Assembly (NCBI GenBank): GCA_963775295.1
Contig: CAVZIK010000006.1
Coordinates: 558,001 to 622,000, forward strand
Direction of reading: 5' to 3'
Length of the DNA stretch: 64,000 bases
Source: JAMDEO01 sp963775295
GTDB taxonomy: Bacteria; Actinomycetota; Thermoleophilia; RBG-16-64-13
Shown: one piece after another, positions 48,470 through 57,739 of the stretch
Position numbering within the stretch: position 1 is the first letter of the stretch
Layout of the letters: each line of letters begins with the position of its first letter
Program-made: the position numbers and the translations under genes
The notes under the pieces: generated by a model
What the model was told of the DNA's origin: nothing
Databases searched by the model: none
Seen by the model: the letters and a program-made list of their open reading frames with translations, nothing else

Positions 48470-50473
48470 TCAAAAAATATTCAATGCTTCGGCGAGGAGT
48501 TGCCTCCGCCAACGGTGCAGTTGCGCCTGCAGGCCGTCGTCCGGATTTCCGTTTAGCATGATCAGGGCCGGCTTGTCGGCTTCCATGAACCAGCGCCTGA
48601 CTGCCAGGACCACGTCGAGTTCCTCCTGCGGGACCGCGACCAGGTCGTGCGTGCCCTTCGAGGGCCGATCTGGGCTCTCATCATCGGAGATTGCGGCAAG
48701 AGCTGCGTCTACCCCCTCGTTGAGATTGTCCCGGCAGAGCGACACTTGCTGTAGCAATCTGCCCTTCCATACCACGTTCATTCGCAGCTGCGGCGCGCCG
48801 TTCCCGATATCCAACGGTGACATGGACGCAAAGCACAGGGCTTGCGCCTCCACCAGTGATGCGTAGGATCGACGGATACTCAGCAGGTCGTCCCACGCGT
48901 CGCGCACCTTCTGTGCGTCCTCGAACCTTCGTTGACGCGATAGATTCTGAGCGAGGTCTTCGACACGTCCTCTTGGATCGGGGATCGTCGTTGCCCCGTC
49001 CGCCACGAGCCATCGGATGATGCCGTCGACCAGGGCGTCGTGTTCCCTCCTCACCGCAGGGTCGCAACCGCAGGGGGCCAGACAGCGGCCCGTGTCACCG
49101 CGGACGCACGGCCGGCTCTCGGTACGGCGGGCACAGCGGCGAATGGGATAGATCTTCTGCAGGAGATCCAACGCATTGGCGAGACGTGAGCGGCCGCGGA
49201 AAGGTCCGAGTAAAAATGCTCCTTTCGACCGACTTCCCCGCCCCCCATTCTCTGCGCCGTTAGGTCTCGGTCCTCGCGTGGTCGTGAGCAGGCTGAGTCC
49301 CATCCTGGAGTCCGCGATCTTGAGGTACACGTAGTTTTCCGGCCTACTGCCGTGCAAGTTGCAGGGAGGACGGTGCTCAAGGATGAGCTCCTGCTCCTTC
49401 ACCACTGCCTCCAGCGGGGTGTAGGTCTCGTCCCAATCGATACGTTCCACCAGCCGCACAGCTTGCCGTACCTTGCGCGCTGGAGTCGCACTGGCAACAA
49501 AATAGGAGCGCACGTGTTCGCGCAGCCGGTCGGCCTTACCCACGTAGAGGATGCGGCCGTCCTTGTCTACGAAATGGTAGGCGCCTGGGGTTCGGGGGAT
49601 GTCCCTGGTCAGCCATAGTTTCTCCACCCCGCTGCGAGAATGAGGGCTCGCATACGCGCGGGCCTCGCTCAGGTGCGTGAACCCTTGCTCCTGCAGCCGC
49701 CCGATGAGAGTCACGAACACGTGGCCTGCGGCCTGAGCGTCTGCCAGTGCCCTGTGGCAGGCGTTCACCGGCGCCCCCAGGGCCTCGGCGACCGTACCGA
49801 GACGATAGTTCGGCAGCCCTGGGGCCAGCGCCCGCGAGAGGGGCAGCGTGTCGAGGGCACCCTCCCCCAGTTGGCGGCCCTTCAGGCGCCGCAGTTCGTA
49901 GTTGAGGAAGCCCACGTCGAAGGAGGCGTTGTGCGCCACTACGATGGCGCCCTTGAGGAACTCGAGAAGGTCCGGTATGACCTCGTCTATCCGGGGGGCG
50001 TCGGCGACCATCTCCGCGGTGATACCGGTGATCTGCGTGATCATCGGAGGGATGGGACGCATGGGGTTAACGAGAGTGTGGAACTGCCCCACTTCCTGGA
50101 AGCGCTCATAGCGCACGGCGCCAATCTCGGTGATCTTACTGGTGCCGGGGCGGGCTCCCGTTGTCTCGAGGTCGAGCGCGACGAAAGGGACATCCGCCAA
50201 GTCCGGGTCGGGCATCTCCCAGTGGCTGAGGGAGACTCGACCGCAGCCGGTCTGAGACGCCGAGGGAACCTTGCCCTGGCTATTCTCGCCGACCAAGCAG
50301 AAGCGATGATCGTTCCGGATAAGCGTTTCGAGGACCTGGAGACCCAGCGACGGGGGGCACGAAGGAGACGCTACGAGTAGACACGCCGCCTCGACCGCGT
50401 CCAGAGACTCTCCGCGTACCAGCAAGGCTTCGTGGAGCTTATCGGCGACCGCCATAGAGAGCTGCAGTTGCAT
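48470..50473 (-). CDS. DEDDh exonuclease / GIY-YIG (UvrC-like) fusion protein
   Basis: A 667-aa two-nuclease protein. An N-terminal DEDDh proofreading-type exonuclease (FVALDLETTGARPGTSKITE, AHNASFDVGFLNYELRRL, HRALADAQAA) is joined to a GIY-YIG domain (TPGAYHFVDKDGRILYVGKA) and a UvrC-like Cys-rich segment (RRCARRTESRPCVRGDTGRC). It resembles the mycobacterial DnaQ-Cho type fused proteins, thought to act in DNA repair. The first ~90 residues are unassigned. Start at M1 or the next ATG (6 codons later) is uncertain. Divergent from fabZ. Confidence 0.9.
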   Translation of the reverse strand: MQLQLSMAVADKLHEALLVRGESLDAVEAACLLVASPSCPPSLGLQVLETLIRNDHRFCLVGENSQGKVPSASQTGCGRVSLSHWEMPDPDLADVPFVALDLETTGARPGTSKITEIGAVRYERFQEVGQFHTLVNPMRPIPPMITQITGITAEMVADAPRIDEVIPDLLEFLKGAIVVAHNASFDVGFLNYELRRLKGRQLGEGALDTLPLSRALAPGLPNYRLGTVAEALGAPVNACHRALADAQAAGHVFVTLIGRLQEQGFTHLSEARAYASPHSRSGVEKLWLTRDIPRTPGAYHFVDKDGRILYVGKADRLREHVRSYFVASATPARKVRQAVRLVERIDWDETYTPLEAVVKEQELILEHRPPCNLHGSRPENYVYLKIADSRMGLSLLTTTRGPRPNGAENGGRGSRSKGAFLLGPFRGRSRLANALDLLQKIYPIRRCARRTESRPCVRGDTGRCLAPCGCDPAVRREHDALVDGIIRWLVADGATTIPDPRGRVEDLAQNLSRQRRFEDAQKVRDAWDDLLSIRRSYASLVEAQALCFASMSPLDIGNGAPQLRMNVVWKGRLLQQVSLCRDNLNEGVDAALAAISDDESPDRPSKGTHDLVAVPQEELDVVLAVRRWFMEADKPALIMLNGNPDDGLQAQLHRWRRQLLAEALNIF

Positions 50474-50509
50474 CGGCGGTCGGCTACACCCAGTAGAAAG
50501 AGGGTTTCC

Positions 50510-50557
50510 TTGAAAAGGGTAGACTCATCCTGGACAATACTAGCACCCTGAGGCTAG
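50510..50557 (+). promoter_or_regulatory. Promoter and palindromic operator of the fab operon
   Basis: TTGAAA (50510-50515), 17-bp spacer, GACAAT (50533-50538). Immediately after lies CTAGCACCCTGAGGCTAG (50540-50557), an imperfect 18-bp palindrome over the start point. It is similar in layout to FapR operators of Firmicutes, but the regulator is not known. Confidence 0.5.
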
Positions 50558-50588
50558 GGCCACGTGTTGTGAAGCTTGGCAGGTGAAG

Positions 50589-51017
50589 ATGCTGGATAGA
50601 AGCCAAATCGAAGAGATCATCCCGCACAGGGACCCCTTTCTTCTGTTGGATCGGGTCACAGAGTTGGTGCCGGGCGAGTACGCCATCGCGGAGAAGGACG
50701 TGCTCGAGACCCTGGATGTCTTTCGCGGGCATTTTCCGGGCTATCCGGTTTTTCCCGGCGTGCTCCAGGTAGAGGCTCTGGCCCAGGCTGGCGCGGTGGC
50801 ACTGCTTGCGCACCCTGTCAACAAGGGCAAGATCGTCCTATTCGCGGCTGTCGACAACGTGCGGTTCAAGCGGCCCGTCATGCCGGGCGATGTCCTTCGC
50901 CTAGAGACACGCATGAGCGAGAGCCGCGGCCGTATCGGGAGGGGCGAAGGGAAGGCCTATGTCGGTTCCACTCTGGTGTGCAGCGGTACGCTCACTTTCG
51001 CTGTCGTAGACCGATAA
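50589..51017 (+). CDS. fabZ: 3-hydroxyacyl-ACP dehydratase FabZ
   Basis: A 142-aa hot-dog fold dehydratase. Catalytic His in FRGHFPGYPVFPGVLQVEALAQ with the Glu in VEALAQ, and N-terminal IIPHRDPFLLLDRV. It removes water from 3-hydroxyacyl-ACP. The ATG at 50589 matches family N-termini; a GTG at 50583 is an alternative. First gene of the fab-acc cluster, only 3 bp before fabH. Confidence 0.94.
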   Translation: MLDRSQIEEIIPHRDPFLLLDRVTELVPGEYAIAEKDVLETLDVFRGHFPGYPVFPGVLQVEALAQAGAVALLAHPVNKGKIVLFAAVDNVRFKRPVMPGDVLRLETRMSESRGRIGRGEGKAYVGSTLVCSGTLTFAVVDR

Positions 51018-51020
51018 CCC

Positions 51021-52115
51021 ATGCTTAAAGGCGGCTTCGTGGCCTTATCTGGGAGACGTGTCAGCATATCCGGACTCGGCACCTATCTGCCCGAGACGGT
51101 CGTAACGAACGATGATCTCTCGCGGGAGCTTGATACCTCCGACGCATGGATACGGCAGAGGACGGGCATTGGCGAACGAAGGGTGGCCGCCCCCGGATTG
51201 AGTTCTTCCGACCTGGGCATCCCCGCCGCAGTGGAGGCGCTCGAGGACGCCGGCCTACTGCCCGAAGATATCGGCCTGGTAATTACCGCCTCGATCTCCC
51301 CCGACCAGATAATGCCGGCGACGGCTTCGCGCGTCGCCTACGAGGCAGGGTGTGTCAACGCTGGGGCCCTTGACATCCTGGCCGGTTGCACCGGGTTCGT
51401 CTATGCTCTGGCGATGGCTGCGGGCGCAGTTGCCAGCGGCCTCCAGGAACATGTGCTCGTCGTTGGGGCGGAGGCAATCTCCCGCATTATCGACCCCGGA
51501 GACCGTTCTACGGCCATCCTTTTTGGGGACGGGGCGGGTGCAGCGGTCGTCTCTCCGGTCGCATTTGTCGAAGACGGAGAGGATTCGATCGAATCCGGGG
51601 CACCGAGAGGGATTCTGGGCTTCGATCTGGGTAACGACGGCGCGGGCGGATCCAGTCTGAGCGTGCCAGCCGGCGGCTCACGCATTCCGGCTTCGCACGG
51701 AACGGTGGACGAGCACCTTCATTTCATGCACATGAACGGTTCAGAGGTCTACAAATTCGCGACCAGAGTGGTGGCTCTGTCTGCGGGACGCGTTCTGACA
51801 AAGTGCCGCCTGACGGTTGACGATGTCGATCTCTTCGTGCCCCATCAGGCCAACATCCGAATCATTGACGCGGCGGCGGCAAAGTTGGGGCTCGCTTCCG
51901 AGAAGGTGTACACGAATCTGCAGCGCTATGGCAACACCTCCTGCGCCTCTATTCCCCTGTGCCTCGCCGAGGCGCGTGCGGAAGGGCGGCTCAAGCGGGG
52001 CGACACGGCTTTACTCATGGGCTTCGGAGCCGGCCTCACCTGGGGCGCCTGTGTGGTCGAGTGGGGCCTCGGCAGGGGCGGCCGTGGGAGCGACGGGACC
52101 GCCGTCAAATCATGA
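51021..52115 (+). CDS. fabH: 3-oxoacyl-ACP synthase III FabH
   Basis: A 364-aa ketosynthase that starts fatty acid chains from acetyl-CoA or branched acyl-CoA. The Cys-His-Asn triad is in DILAGCTGFVYALAM, LFVPHQANIRIIDAAA and YGNTSCASIPL. Start is ATG 51021; a GTG at 51039, six codons on with AAAGGCGG upstream, is equally plausible. It continues from fabZ and precedes fabD. Confidence 0.95.
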   Translation: MLKGGFVALSGRRVSISGLGTYLPETVVTNDDLSRELDTSDAWIRQRTGIGERRVAAPGLSSSDLGIPAAVEALEDAGLLPEDIGLVITASISPDQIMPATASRVAYEAGCVNAGALDILAGCTGFVYALAMAAGAVASGLQEHVLVVGAEAISRIIDPGDRSTAILFGDGAGAAVVSPVAFVEDGEDSIESGAPRGILGFDLGNDGAGGSSLSVPAGGSRIPASHGTVDEHLHFMHMNGSEVYKFATRVVALSAGRVLTKCRLTVDDVDLFVPHQANIRIIDAAAAKLGLASEKVYTNLQRYGNTSCASIPLCLAEARAEGRLKRGDTALLMGFGAGLTWGACVVEWGLGRGGRGSDGTAVKS

Positions 52116-52143
52116 GGCGATTGAGATTGCGAAAGGAGACGGC

Positions 52144-53085
52144 GTGACGCGGCTTCTGATCCTCTTCCCGGGCCAGGGCAGTCAATCGGCGGGCATGGCC
52201 GAGTACCTGTGGGCGTTCCCCACCGCTCGGCAAACCTTCGCCGAGGCAAGCGAATTTCTAGGCTGGGACATCGGTGAATTGTGTCGCCATGGGACCATGG
52301 AAGATTTGACGCGGACCGACCGCACCCAGCTGACCATCCTCACATGTAGCGTGGCGGTGTGGAGGTTGTTGGATGAACGTGGAGTCTCTTTCAGCGTGGC
52401 CGCGGGCCACTCGCTGGGCGAATATTCGGCCTTGGTGGCGACCGCCCACCTTACGTTCCCGGACGCACTCCGGGTAGTGGAACAGCGTGGACGGGCGATG
52501 CAGGCCTGCGGCGAGGAGCGCGGCGGTACGATGGCTGCGGTCATCGGCCTGGATGACTCTATCCTCAACGAAGTGTGCGAGTCGGTGGGTGACGTCTGGC
52601 CGGCCAACTACAACTCGCCGGGTCAGATCGTTATCTCCGGCGCCGTGGAAGCGGTGAGCAAGGCGGGCGAACTGGCGATGGAGCGGGGCGCGAAGCGCGT
52701 TCTGCCGCTCAAGGTCGGGGGGGCTTTCCATACGCCTCTCATGGCGGGTGCAGCCGACACCCTGGCGGAGGCCCTCTCCGAGGTCACCTTCTCCGCAGGG
52801 GATGGAGGGGAAGGAGGTTCATTCTTCTCTACGACAGAGGTGCGGTATCCGGAAGCAGGCGAACTGGCCGCGGTGCTCGCTCGGCAACTCATGTCGCCGG
52901 TGAGGTTCACTCAGAGCATGGAGGCAATACTGGCGGGACCGGATGCTCCGGACCAAGCCCTGGAAGTAGGGCCCGGTGGAGCCCTGTCCGGACTGATCAA
53001 GCGCATCGCGCCGGGTATCCCGGCCGCGGCTACCAGAGACGCGGACACCCTTCTGAGGGCGTTCGAAGTCTACGCGGTTAAGTAG
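52144..53085 (+). CDS. fabD: Malonyl-CoA:ACP transacylase FabD
   Basis: A 313-aa enzyme that loads malonyl onto ACP. Nucleophile Ser in AAGHSLGEYSALVA, N-terminal LILFPGQGSQSAGMAEYL, and catalytic His in VGGAFHTPLMAGAA. GTG 52144 after AAAGGAG. The frame opens at 51817 over fabH, which is not a real start. Confidence 0.95.
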   Translation: MTRLLILFPGQGSQSAGMAEYLWAFPTARQTFAEASEFLGWDIGELCRHGTMEDLTRTDRTQLTILTCSVAVWRLLDERGVSFSVAAGHSLGEYSALVATAHLTFPDALRVVEQRGRAMQACGEERGGTMAAVIGLDDSILNEVCESVGDVWPANYNSPGQIVISGAVEAVSKAGELAMERGAKRVLPLKVGGAFHTPLMAGAADTLAEALSEVTFSAGDGGEGGSFFSTTEVRYPEAGELAAVLARQLMSPVRFTQSMEAILAGPDAPDQALEVGPGGALSGLIKRIAPGIPAAATRDADTLLRAFEVYAVK

Positions 53086-53097
53086 AAGGAGAGGAAG

Positions 53098-53853
53098 ATG
53101 AGGGACAGCAGTGGTTCTTTGGACGGCCGTGTGGCTCTGGTGACCGGGGGCGCGAGGGGTATAGGCAGGGCGATCGCCCTTCGGCTCGCCGGCGAGGGGG
53201 CCAAGGTGGCCATCGTCGACCTCATGGAGTCAGGCCTGGAGACCGCTCGCGAGGTAGAGCGGACGTCGGGGCAGGCCACGACTTTCGTCATGGCCGACAT
53301 CTCGAAGGAGGCGGAGGCCAAGGCCGCCGTCGCAGCGGCTGAAGAGGCTCTGGGTCCTATCGACATCCTTGTGAACAACGCGGGCATCACCCGCGACGGC
53401 CTGGCCCTCACCATGTCCGAAAGCGATTGGGACGCCGTCCTCACCGTCAATCTCAAGGGCTCCTTCCTCATGAGCAAGGCTGTTCTGCGCGGCATGATCA
53501 AGCGGCGCCGGGGCTCCATCGTAAGCATTTCCAGCGTGGTGGCGCGGCGGGGTAATGCTGGACAGATCAACTATTCTGCGGCGAAAGCCGGTCTTATCGG
53601 GTTGACGAAGTCGCTGGCTCGCGAAGTCGCGTCGCGCGACGTACGCGTGAACGCGGTGGCGCCCGGCTATATAGAGACCGAGATGACCGCGGCGCTGGAT
53701 GAGAAGGCGCGCCAGGCCCTCATCGGCCAGATTCCCCTGGGCCGGATCGGCTCCCCGGAGGCTGTGGCCGACGCCGTTGCCTTCCTAGCCGGCGATCAGT
53801 CCTCGTTCATAACGGGGGCGGTACTAGCGGTCGACGGCGGCTTGGGTATATAA
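53098..53853 (+). CDS. fabG: 3-oxoacyl-ACP reductase FabG
   Basis: A 251-aa SDR enzyme. NADP-binding VALVTGGARGIGRAIALRLA, NNAG in ILVNNAGITRDGLAL, and the catalytic Ser-Tyr-Lys in VSISSVVARRGNAGQINYSAAKAG. It reduces 3-oxoacyl-ACP. ATG follows GGAGAGGAAG. fabF follows after 20 bp with no acpP between them. Confidence 0.95.
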   Translation: MRDSSGSLDGRVALVTGGARGIGRAIALRLAGEGAKVAIVDLMESGLETAREVERTSGQATTFVMADISKEAEAKAAVAAAEEALGPIDILVNNAGITRDGLALTMSESDWDAVLTVNLKGSFLMSKAVLRGMIKRRRGSIVSISSVVARRGNAGQINYSAAKAGLIGLTKSLAREVASRDVRVNAVAPGYIETEMTAALDEKARQALIGQIPLGRIGSPEAVADAVAFLAGDQSSFITGAVLAVDGGLGI

Positions 53854-53873
53854 GAGTGGAGGGAGGTGTCCGG

Positions 53874-55136
53874 ATGTCTGCAACCACGAGGACGATCGAA
53901 ATGAAGCGGGTGGTCGTGACCGGTATCGGGGTCATATCGCCCGTCGGCATCGGCAAGGGTCCGTTCATAGAGTCCCTTCTGGCCGGGCGTTCCGGCGTGA
54001 GGCCGATCTCCCGCTTCGACACCACGGAATTCGCGGTGAAGTTTGCCGCCGAGATGCGGGACTTCGACCCTGTGGATTTCATCGAGAGAAAGACGTCCAG
54101 GCGGCTGGACCGCTATGCCCAGTACGGAGTGGCGGCGGCGACCATCGCTCTGGAGGACTCGGCCTATCCCGTCCAAGAGGATCCCTATTGCGTGGGCTCA
54201 TTGATAGGTTCGGGTGTAGGCGGCCTCGATACGTTCTACGAGCAGACCGCGATCCTCATCCAGAAAGGACCGTCTCGGGTCAGTCCTTTCTTTATCCCGA
54301 TGATGATCCCAAACATGGCTTCGGCTATGAGTTCGGTCATCCTGGGCCTCAAAGGGCCGGTAAATGCCACCTGCACAGCTTGCGCGGCCGGTACGAACGC
54401 CCTTGGTGACGCGTTCTCGATCATCCGACGCGGTGACGCCACGGCCATGTTCGCGGGCGGCGCTGAGGCGGCGGTCAACGAGGTGGGCGTCTCGGCATTC
54501 GCGGCGGCGCGTGCTCTTTCCACGCGCAACGATGCCCCGGAGAAAGCCAGCCGGCCGTTTGACGCCGGCCGCGACGGGTTCGTCATGGGAGAAGGCTCCG
54601 GCGTTCTCGTGTTGGAGGAATTGGAGCATGCCCTCGCTCGAGGTGCGCACATTTACGCGGAGATGATCGGCTACGGCATGACCGGCGACGCTTTCCACCT
54701 CACCGAACCCGACGAGACGGGGGAGCCGGCTGCACTGGCCATGAAGAGGGCCATGCGCGACGCCGAGGTCGAACCCTCTGAGCTTGACTACATCAACGCA
54801 CACGGCACCTCCACTCCATTGGGCGACGCCATGGAGACCCGGGCCATTAAGCTGGCTCTCGGCGACCATGCTCAAAAGGTGATGATAAGCTCCAATAAGA
54901 GCATGTTCGGGCATTGTCTTGGGGCCGCGGGCGGGCTGGAAGCGGCGGCGACCGTCCTGGCGATGGAGGCTGGAGAGATTCCGCCCACCATCAACCTGGA
55001 CGATCCCGATCCCGCGTGCGACTTGGACTACGTGGCGAATACGGCTCGCAAGGCGACGGTGAACGTGGCCATGTCGAACAGCTTCGGCTTCGGCGGGCAT
55101 AACGCCGCCATAGTCTTTCGTAGGTGGCATGGCTAA
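53874..55136 (+). CDS. fabF: 3-oxoacyl-ACP synthase II FabF
   Basis: About 420 aa. Catalytic Cys in ATCTACAAGTNALGDAF, His residues in YINAHGTSTPLGDAME and FGHCLGAAGGLEAA. It extends acyl chains with malonyl-ACP. ATG 53874 has GGAGG 8 nt upstream; an earlier in-frame start at 53856 lacks one. Overlaps accD by 8 bp. Confidence 0.94.
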   Translation: MSATTRTIEMKRVVVTGIGVISPVGIGKGPFIESLLAGRSGVRPISRFDTTEFAVKFAAEMRDFDPVDFIERKTSRRLDRYAQYGVAAATIALEDSAYPVQEDPYCVGSLIGSGVGGLDTFYEQTAILIQKGPSRVSPFFIPMMIPNMASAMSSVILGLKGPVNATCTACAAGTNALGDAFSIIRRGDATAMFAGGAEAAVNEVGVSAFAAARALSTRNDAPEKASRPFDAGRDGFVMGEGSGVLVLEELEHALARGAHIYAEMIGYGMTGDAFHLTEPDETGEPAALAMKRAMRDAEVEPSELDYINAHGTSTPLGDAMETRAIKLALGDHAQKVMISSNKSMFGHCLGAAGGLEAAATVLAMEAGEIPPTINLDDPDPACDLDYVANTARKATVNVAMSNSFGFGGHNAAIVFRRWHG

Positions 55137-55971
55137 ATATGTAACCGTCCAAGTCGCGAGGAGGGAACCTCCCGGTGCGCCGGAGGTCGAGGGCGAACGC
55201 TGCAAGAAGTGCGCCCGTCTCTTGGCCGAGGGCGAACTGGAGGAATCACTGCAAGTCTGCCCGCACTGCGGCCACCATTTCCTCGTCCCCGCCCACACAC
55301 GTGTTGCTCAACTGGCCGATCCGGGGACCGTGACCTTCTTTGCGGAGGAACTCCGAGCCACGGACCCGTTGGAGTTTTACGACCTTCGTCCCTATCCCGA
55401 GCGTTTGGCCGAGGCGCAACTGCAGACCGGTCTCACCGAATCGCTGCTTGCCGCGACCTGTCGAATCGAGGCGATCCCAGTGGCCCTGGGCGTGATGGAG
55501 TTCAAGTTCCTTGGTGGGTCGATGGGATCGGTAATGGGTGAGCGCTTTTGGCGGCTCGCTCAAATTGCGGTCGCGGAGCGGCGGGCGATGGTCGTGGTGG
55601 TGACGTCGGGCGGTGCACGGATGCAGGAGAGTCTTTTTTCTCTCATGCAGATGGCCAAGACCGTAGTCGCGACGCGCATTGTGGCCGAAGCACACTTGCC
55701 GTTTGTGACTGTTCTCACTCATCCCACGACGGGCGGCGTATTCGCCAGTCTGGCCACGGTTGCCGACGTAATTCTCGCTGAGCCCGGGGCGGTCATGCAG
55801 TTTGCCGGGCGGAGGATTATCGAGCAGACCACGCGTGAGAAGCTTCCTCCCGACTTTGGGACGTCGGAGTCTCAAGTGCGACATGGACAGGTCGACATGG
55901 TGGTGGACCGGCGGGAGTTGAGAAGCAGGCTGGCATGGACCCTACGTCTTCTCGGGGGATACGAGAACTGA
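55129..55971 (+). CDS. accD: Acetyl-CoA carboxylase carboxyltransferase beta subunit AccD
   Basis: A 280-aa subunit. N-terminal zinc ribbon CKKCARLLAEG and CPHCGHHFLVP (two C-x2-C pairs), and crotonase-fold motifs EFKFLGGSMGSVMGERFWRL, VTSGGARMQESLFSLMQMAK. It overlaps fabF by 8 bp and accA by one base. With AccA it forms the bacterial-type carboxyltransferase; accB and accC are not in the window. Confidence 0.94.
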   Translation: MAKYVTVQVARREPPGAPEVEGERCKKCARLLAEGELEESLQVCPHCGHHFLVPAHTRVAQLADPGTVTFFAEELRATDPLEFYDLRPYPERLAEAQLQTGLTESLLAATCRIEAIPVALGVMEFKFLGGSMGSVMGERFWRLAQIAVAERRAMVVVVTSGGARMQESLFSLMQMAKTVVATRIVAEAHLPFVTVLTHPTTGGVFASLATVADVILAEPGAVMQFAGRRIIEQTTREKLPPDFGTSESQVRHGQVDMVVDRRELRSRLAWTLRLLGGYEN

Positions 55972-56951
55972 TGGCTGGGCCTGAAGAGTCTGAAACTCCC
56001 GTCAATCGCTCCTATCAGGCGGAGGCCCAGAAGCTGCTGCAGCGCTTGCAGGAACTGCGGAACCTGCCGGTGCTTTCCGGCGCGAGCTACGCTGAGGAGA
56101 TCCGAAGGATTCAAAGCCGCCTGGACTCCTTGCGGAACCGCGATACCAGCGTGAGCGCGTGGAACACCGTCCAGATCGCGCGACACCAAGAACGTCCCCA
56201 GACTCTGGAATACATCGCTCATGCCTTACCAGACTTCCTAGAACTGCAGGGCGACCGGCTTCACGGGGACGACAAGGCCATCGTGGGCGGCCTGGGTACA
56301 TTGGGAGATCGACGGATCGTCCTAATTGGCCATCAGAAGGGCCACACCCTCAAGGAGAGGCAGGACCGCAGCTTCGGCATGGCTCGCCCCGAGGGATATC
56401 GCAAGGCCATGCGGCTCGCCAAGCTGGCGGAGAAGTTCGGGTTGCCCGTGGTCACGCTCGTGGATACGCCTGGTGCATATCCGGGCAAGGACGCGGAGGA
56501 AGGCGGTCAGGCTGCGGCGATAGCCCACAGCATGGAACTCTTCGCGGACCTTGCCGTACCAACCGTCGCCATCGTTATCGGCGAGGGCGGGTCCGGAGGG
56601 GCGCTGGCCCTGGCAGTTACCGACAAGGTTTTCATGCTCGAGAACTCCACATACTCCGTTATCTCACCGGAGGCCTGTGGCGCGTTGCTCTGGCGCGACT
56701 CGGCTGAAGCGGCCAAGGCGGCCCAGGCGCTAAAACTCACGGCGCCCGATCTCCTCAGGCTGGGTCTCATCGACGCCGTAATTCCTGAACCGGCCGGAGG
56801 CGCCCACACCGATCACCGAGCCACCGTTAAGCGTGTCATGCGGGAAGTTCACATCGCTCTCACCGAGTTGGAGCGCCTCGAGCCCCGCGAGCGCCTGCAA
56901 CTACGGCGTGAGAAATACCTTAAGATGGGGACGTTCCTGGTTGTCGAGTAG
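55971..56951 (+). CDS. accA: Acetyl-CoA carboxylase carboxyltransferase alpha subunit AccA
   Basis: A 326-aa subunit. Signature RSFGMARPEGYRKAMRLAKL, VDTPGAYPGKDAEEGGQAAA, IVIGEGGSGGALALAV. Start ATG in a TGATG overlap with the accD stop, with a G-rich sequence upstream; the frame opens at 55935. It ends the fab-acc operon. Confidence 0.95.
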   Translation: MAGPEESETPVNRSYQAEAQKLLQRLQELRNLPVLSGASYAEEIRRIQSRLDSLRNRDTSVSAWNTVQIARHQERPQTLEYIAHALPDFLELQGDRLHGDDKAIVGGLGTLGDRRIVLIGHQKGHTLKERQDRSFGMARPEGYRKAMRLAKLAEKFGLPVVTLVDTPGAYPGKDAEEGGQAAAIAHSMELFADLAVPTVAIVIGEGGSGGALALAVTDKVFMLENSTYSVISPEACGALLWRDSAEAAKAAQALKLTAPDLLRLGLIDAVIPEPAGGAHTDHRATVKRVMREVHIALTELERLEPRERLQLRREKYLKMGTFLVVE

Positions 56952-56995
56952 GCAGTGGCGAGGGAGGTCGAAGCCCGAGTTCGTGACTCCGCAGT

Positions 56996-57502
56996 TCAGG
57001 CCGTGGAAATCTCCAAGTATGGTTCCCAGGCCTCGGGTACCATCCTCTCACATGCGAGCACGAAGTCGCTCGTCCGCGGGGGTCTAGGGCGACGCGAAGG
57101 GATCATTCCCACCTCGGACGGGAGGTAAGCCCCCTTCCTCACGTTGCACGGGGCGCACGAGGTCACCACATTATCCCACGAGGTCGTACCGCCGCGGCTT
57201 CTGGGGACAACGTGGTCGAGAGTGAGGCGCTTGCTGCTGCCGCAATATTGGCAGCGGAAGCCGTCGCGCGCGAGGATGGCACGGCGGGACAACCGCCGCC
57301 GTTCGGCCCGAGGGACGCGCACATAATGGAGAAGCTTGATGACCATCGGGATGATGACAGACGCTCTCTCTGAGTGCATGGCCCCGGCTCCTTCGTCGAC
57401 CACTTCCGCCTTCCCCTTTAGGAGAAGGACGACCGCCCGCCGAGCCGAACAGACGTTGATCGGCTCGTACGTCGAGTTCAGGACCAGCACTTTGTAGGGC
57501 AA
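56996..57502 (-). CDS. HNH endonuclease family protein
   Basis: A 168-aa protein. The HNH motif is complete: CQYCGSSKRLTLDHVVPRSRGG, then TSWDNVVTSCAPCNVRKG with the two CxxC zinc pairs. The N-terminus (YKVLVLNSTYEPINVCSARR) is the usual extension in this housekeeping subgroup found in many Actinobacteria and Cyanobacteria. Start TTG after CAGGGAGA. It is convergent with accA. Biological target unknown. Confidence 0.9.
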   Translation of the reverse strand: MPYKVLVLNSTYEPINVCSARRAVVLLLKGKAEVVDEGAGAMHSERASVIIPMVIKLLHYVRVPRAERRRLSRRAILARDGFRCQYCGSSKRLTLDHVVPRSRGGTTSWDNVVTSCAPCNVRKGAYLPSEVGMIPSRRPRPPRTSDFVLACERMVPEAWEPYLEISTA

Positions 57503-57739
57503 GGGAGTCTCCCTGAAGTTGCCTCACCCATATTCTAGCCAACCCGGCCTGAATGGGGTACCGGCAGCAGGTAAGGAGCAGGTGAAACTTTTGCATCGCC
57601 AGACGCCCAAAGAATCCTTAGAACGGCAAGTAGTGCGGACGGGAGGACTCTGCGTGTTGCTGCCGCCCTGAGTAAGCCGTGTCAAGTGTAAGGGCGCGAG
57701 CCCCTCTGGTTCATCCCCCGCCCTGATAGAATCCGACGC

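Noticed and set aside
54198..55298. 366-codon minus-strand open frame opposite fabF/accD
   Set aside because: It is fully antisense to strongly supported genes and shows no recognisable protein features.
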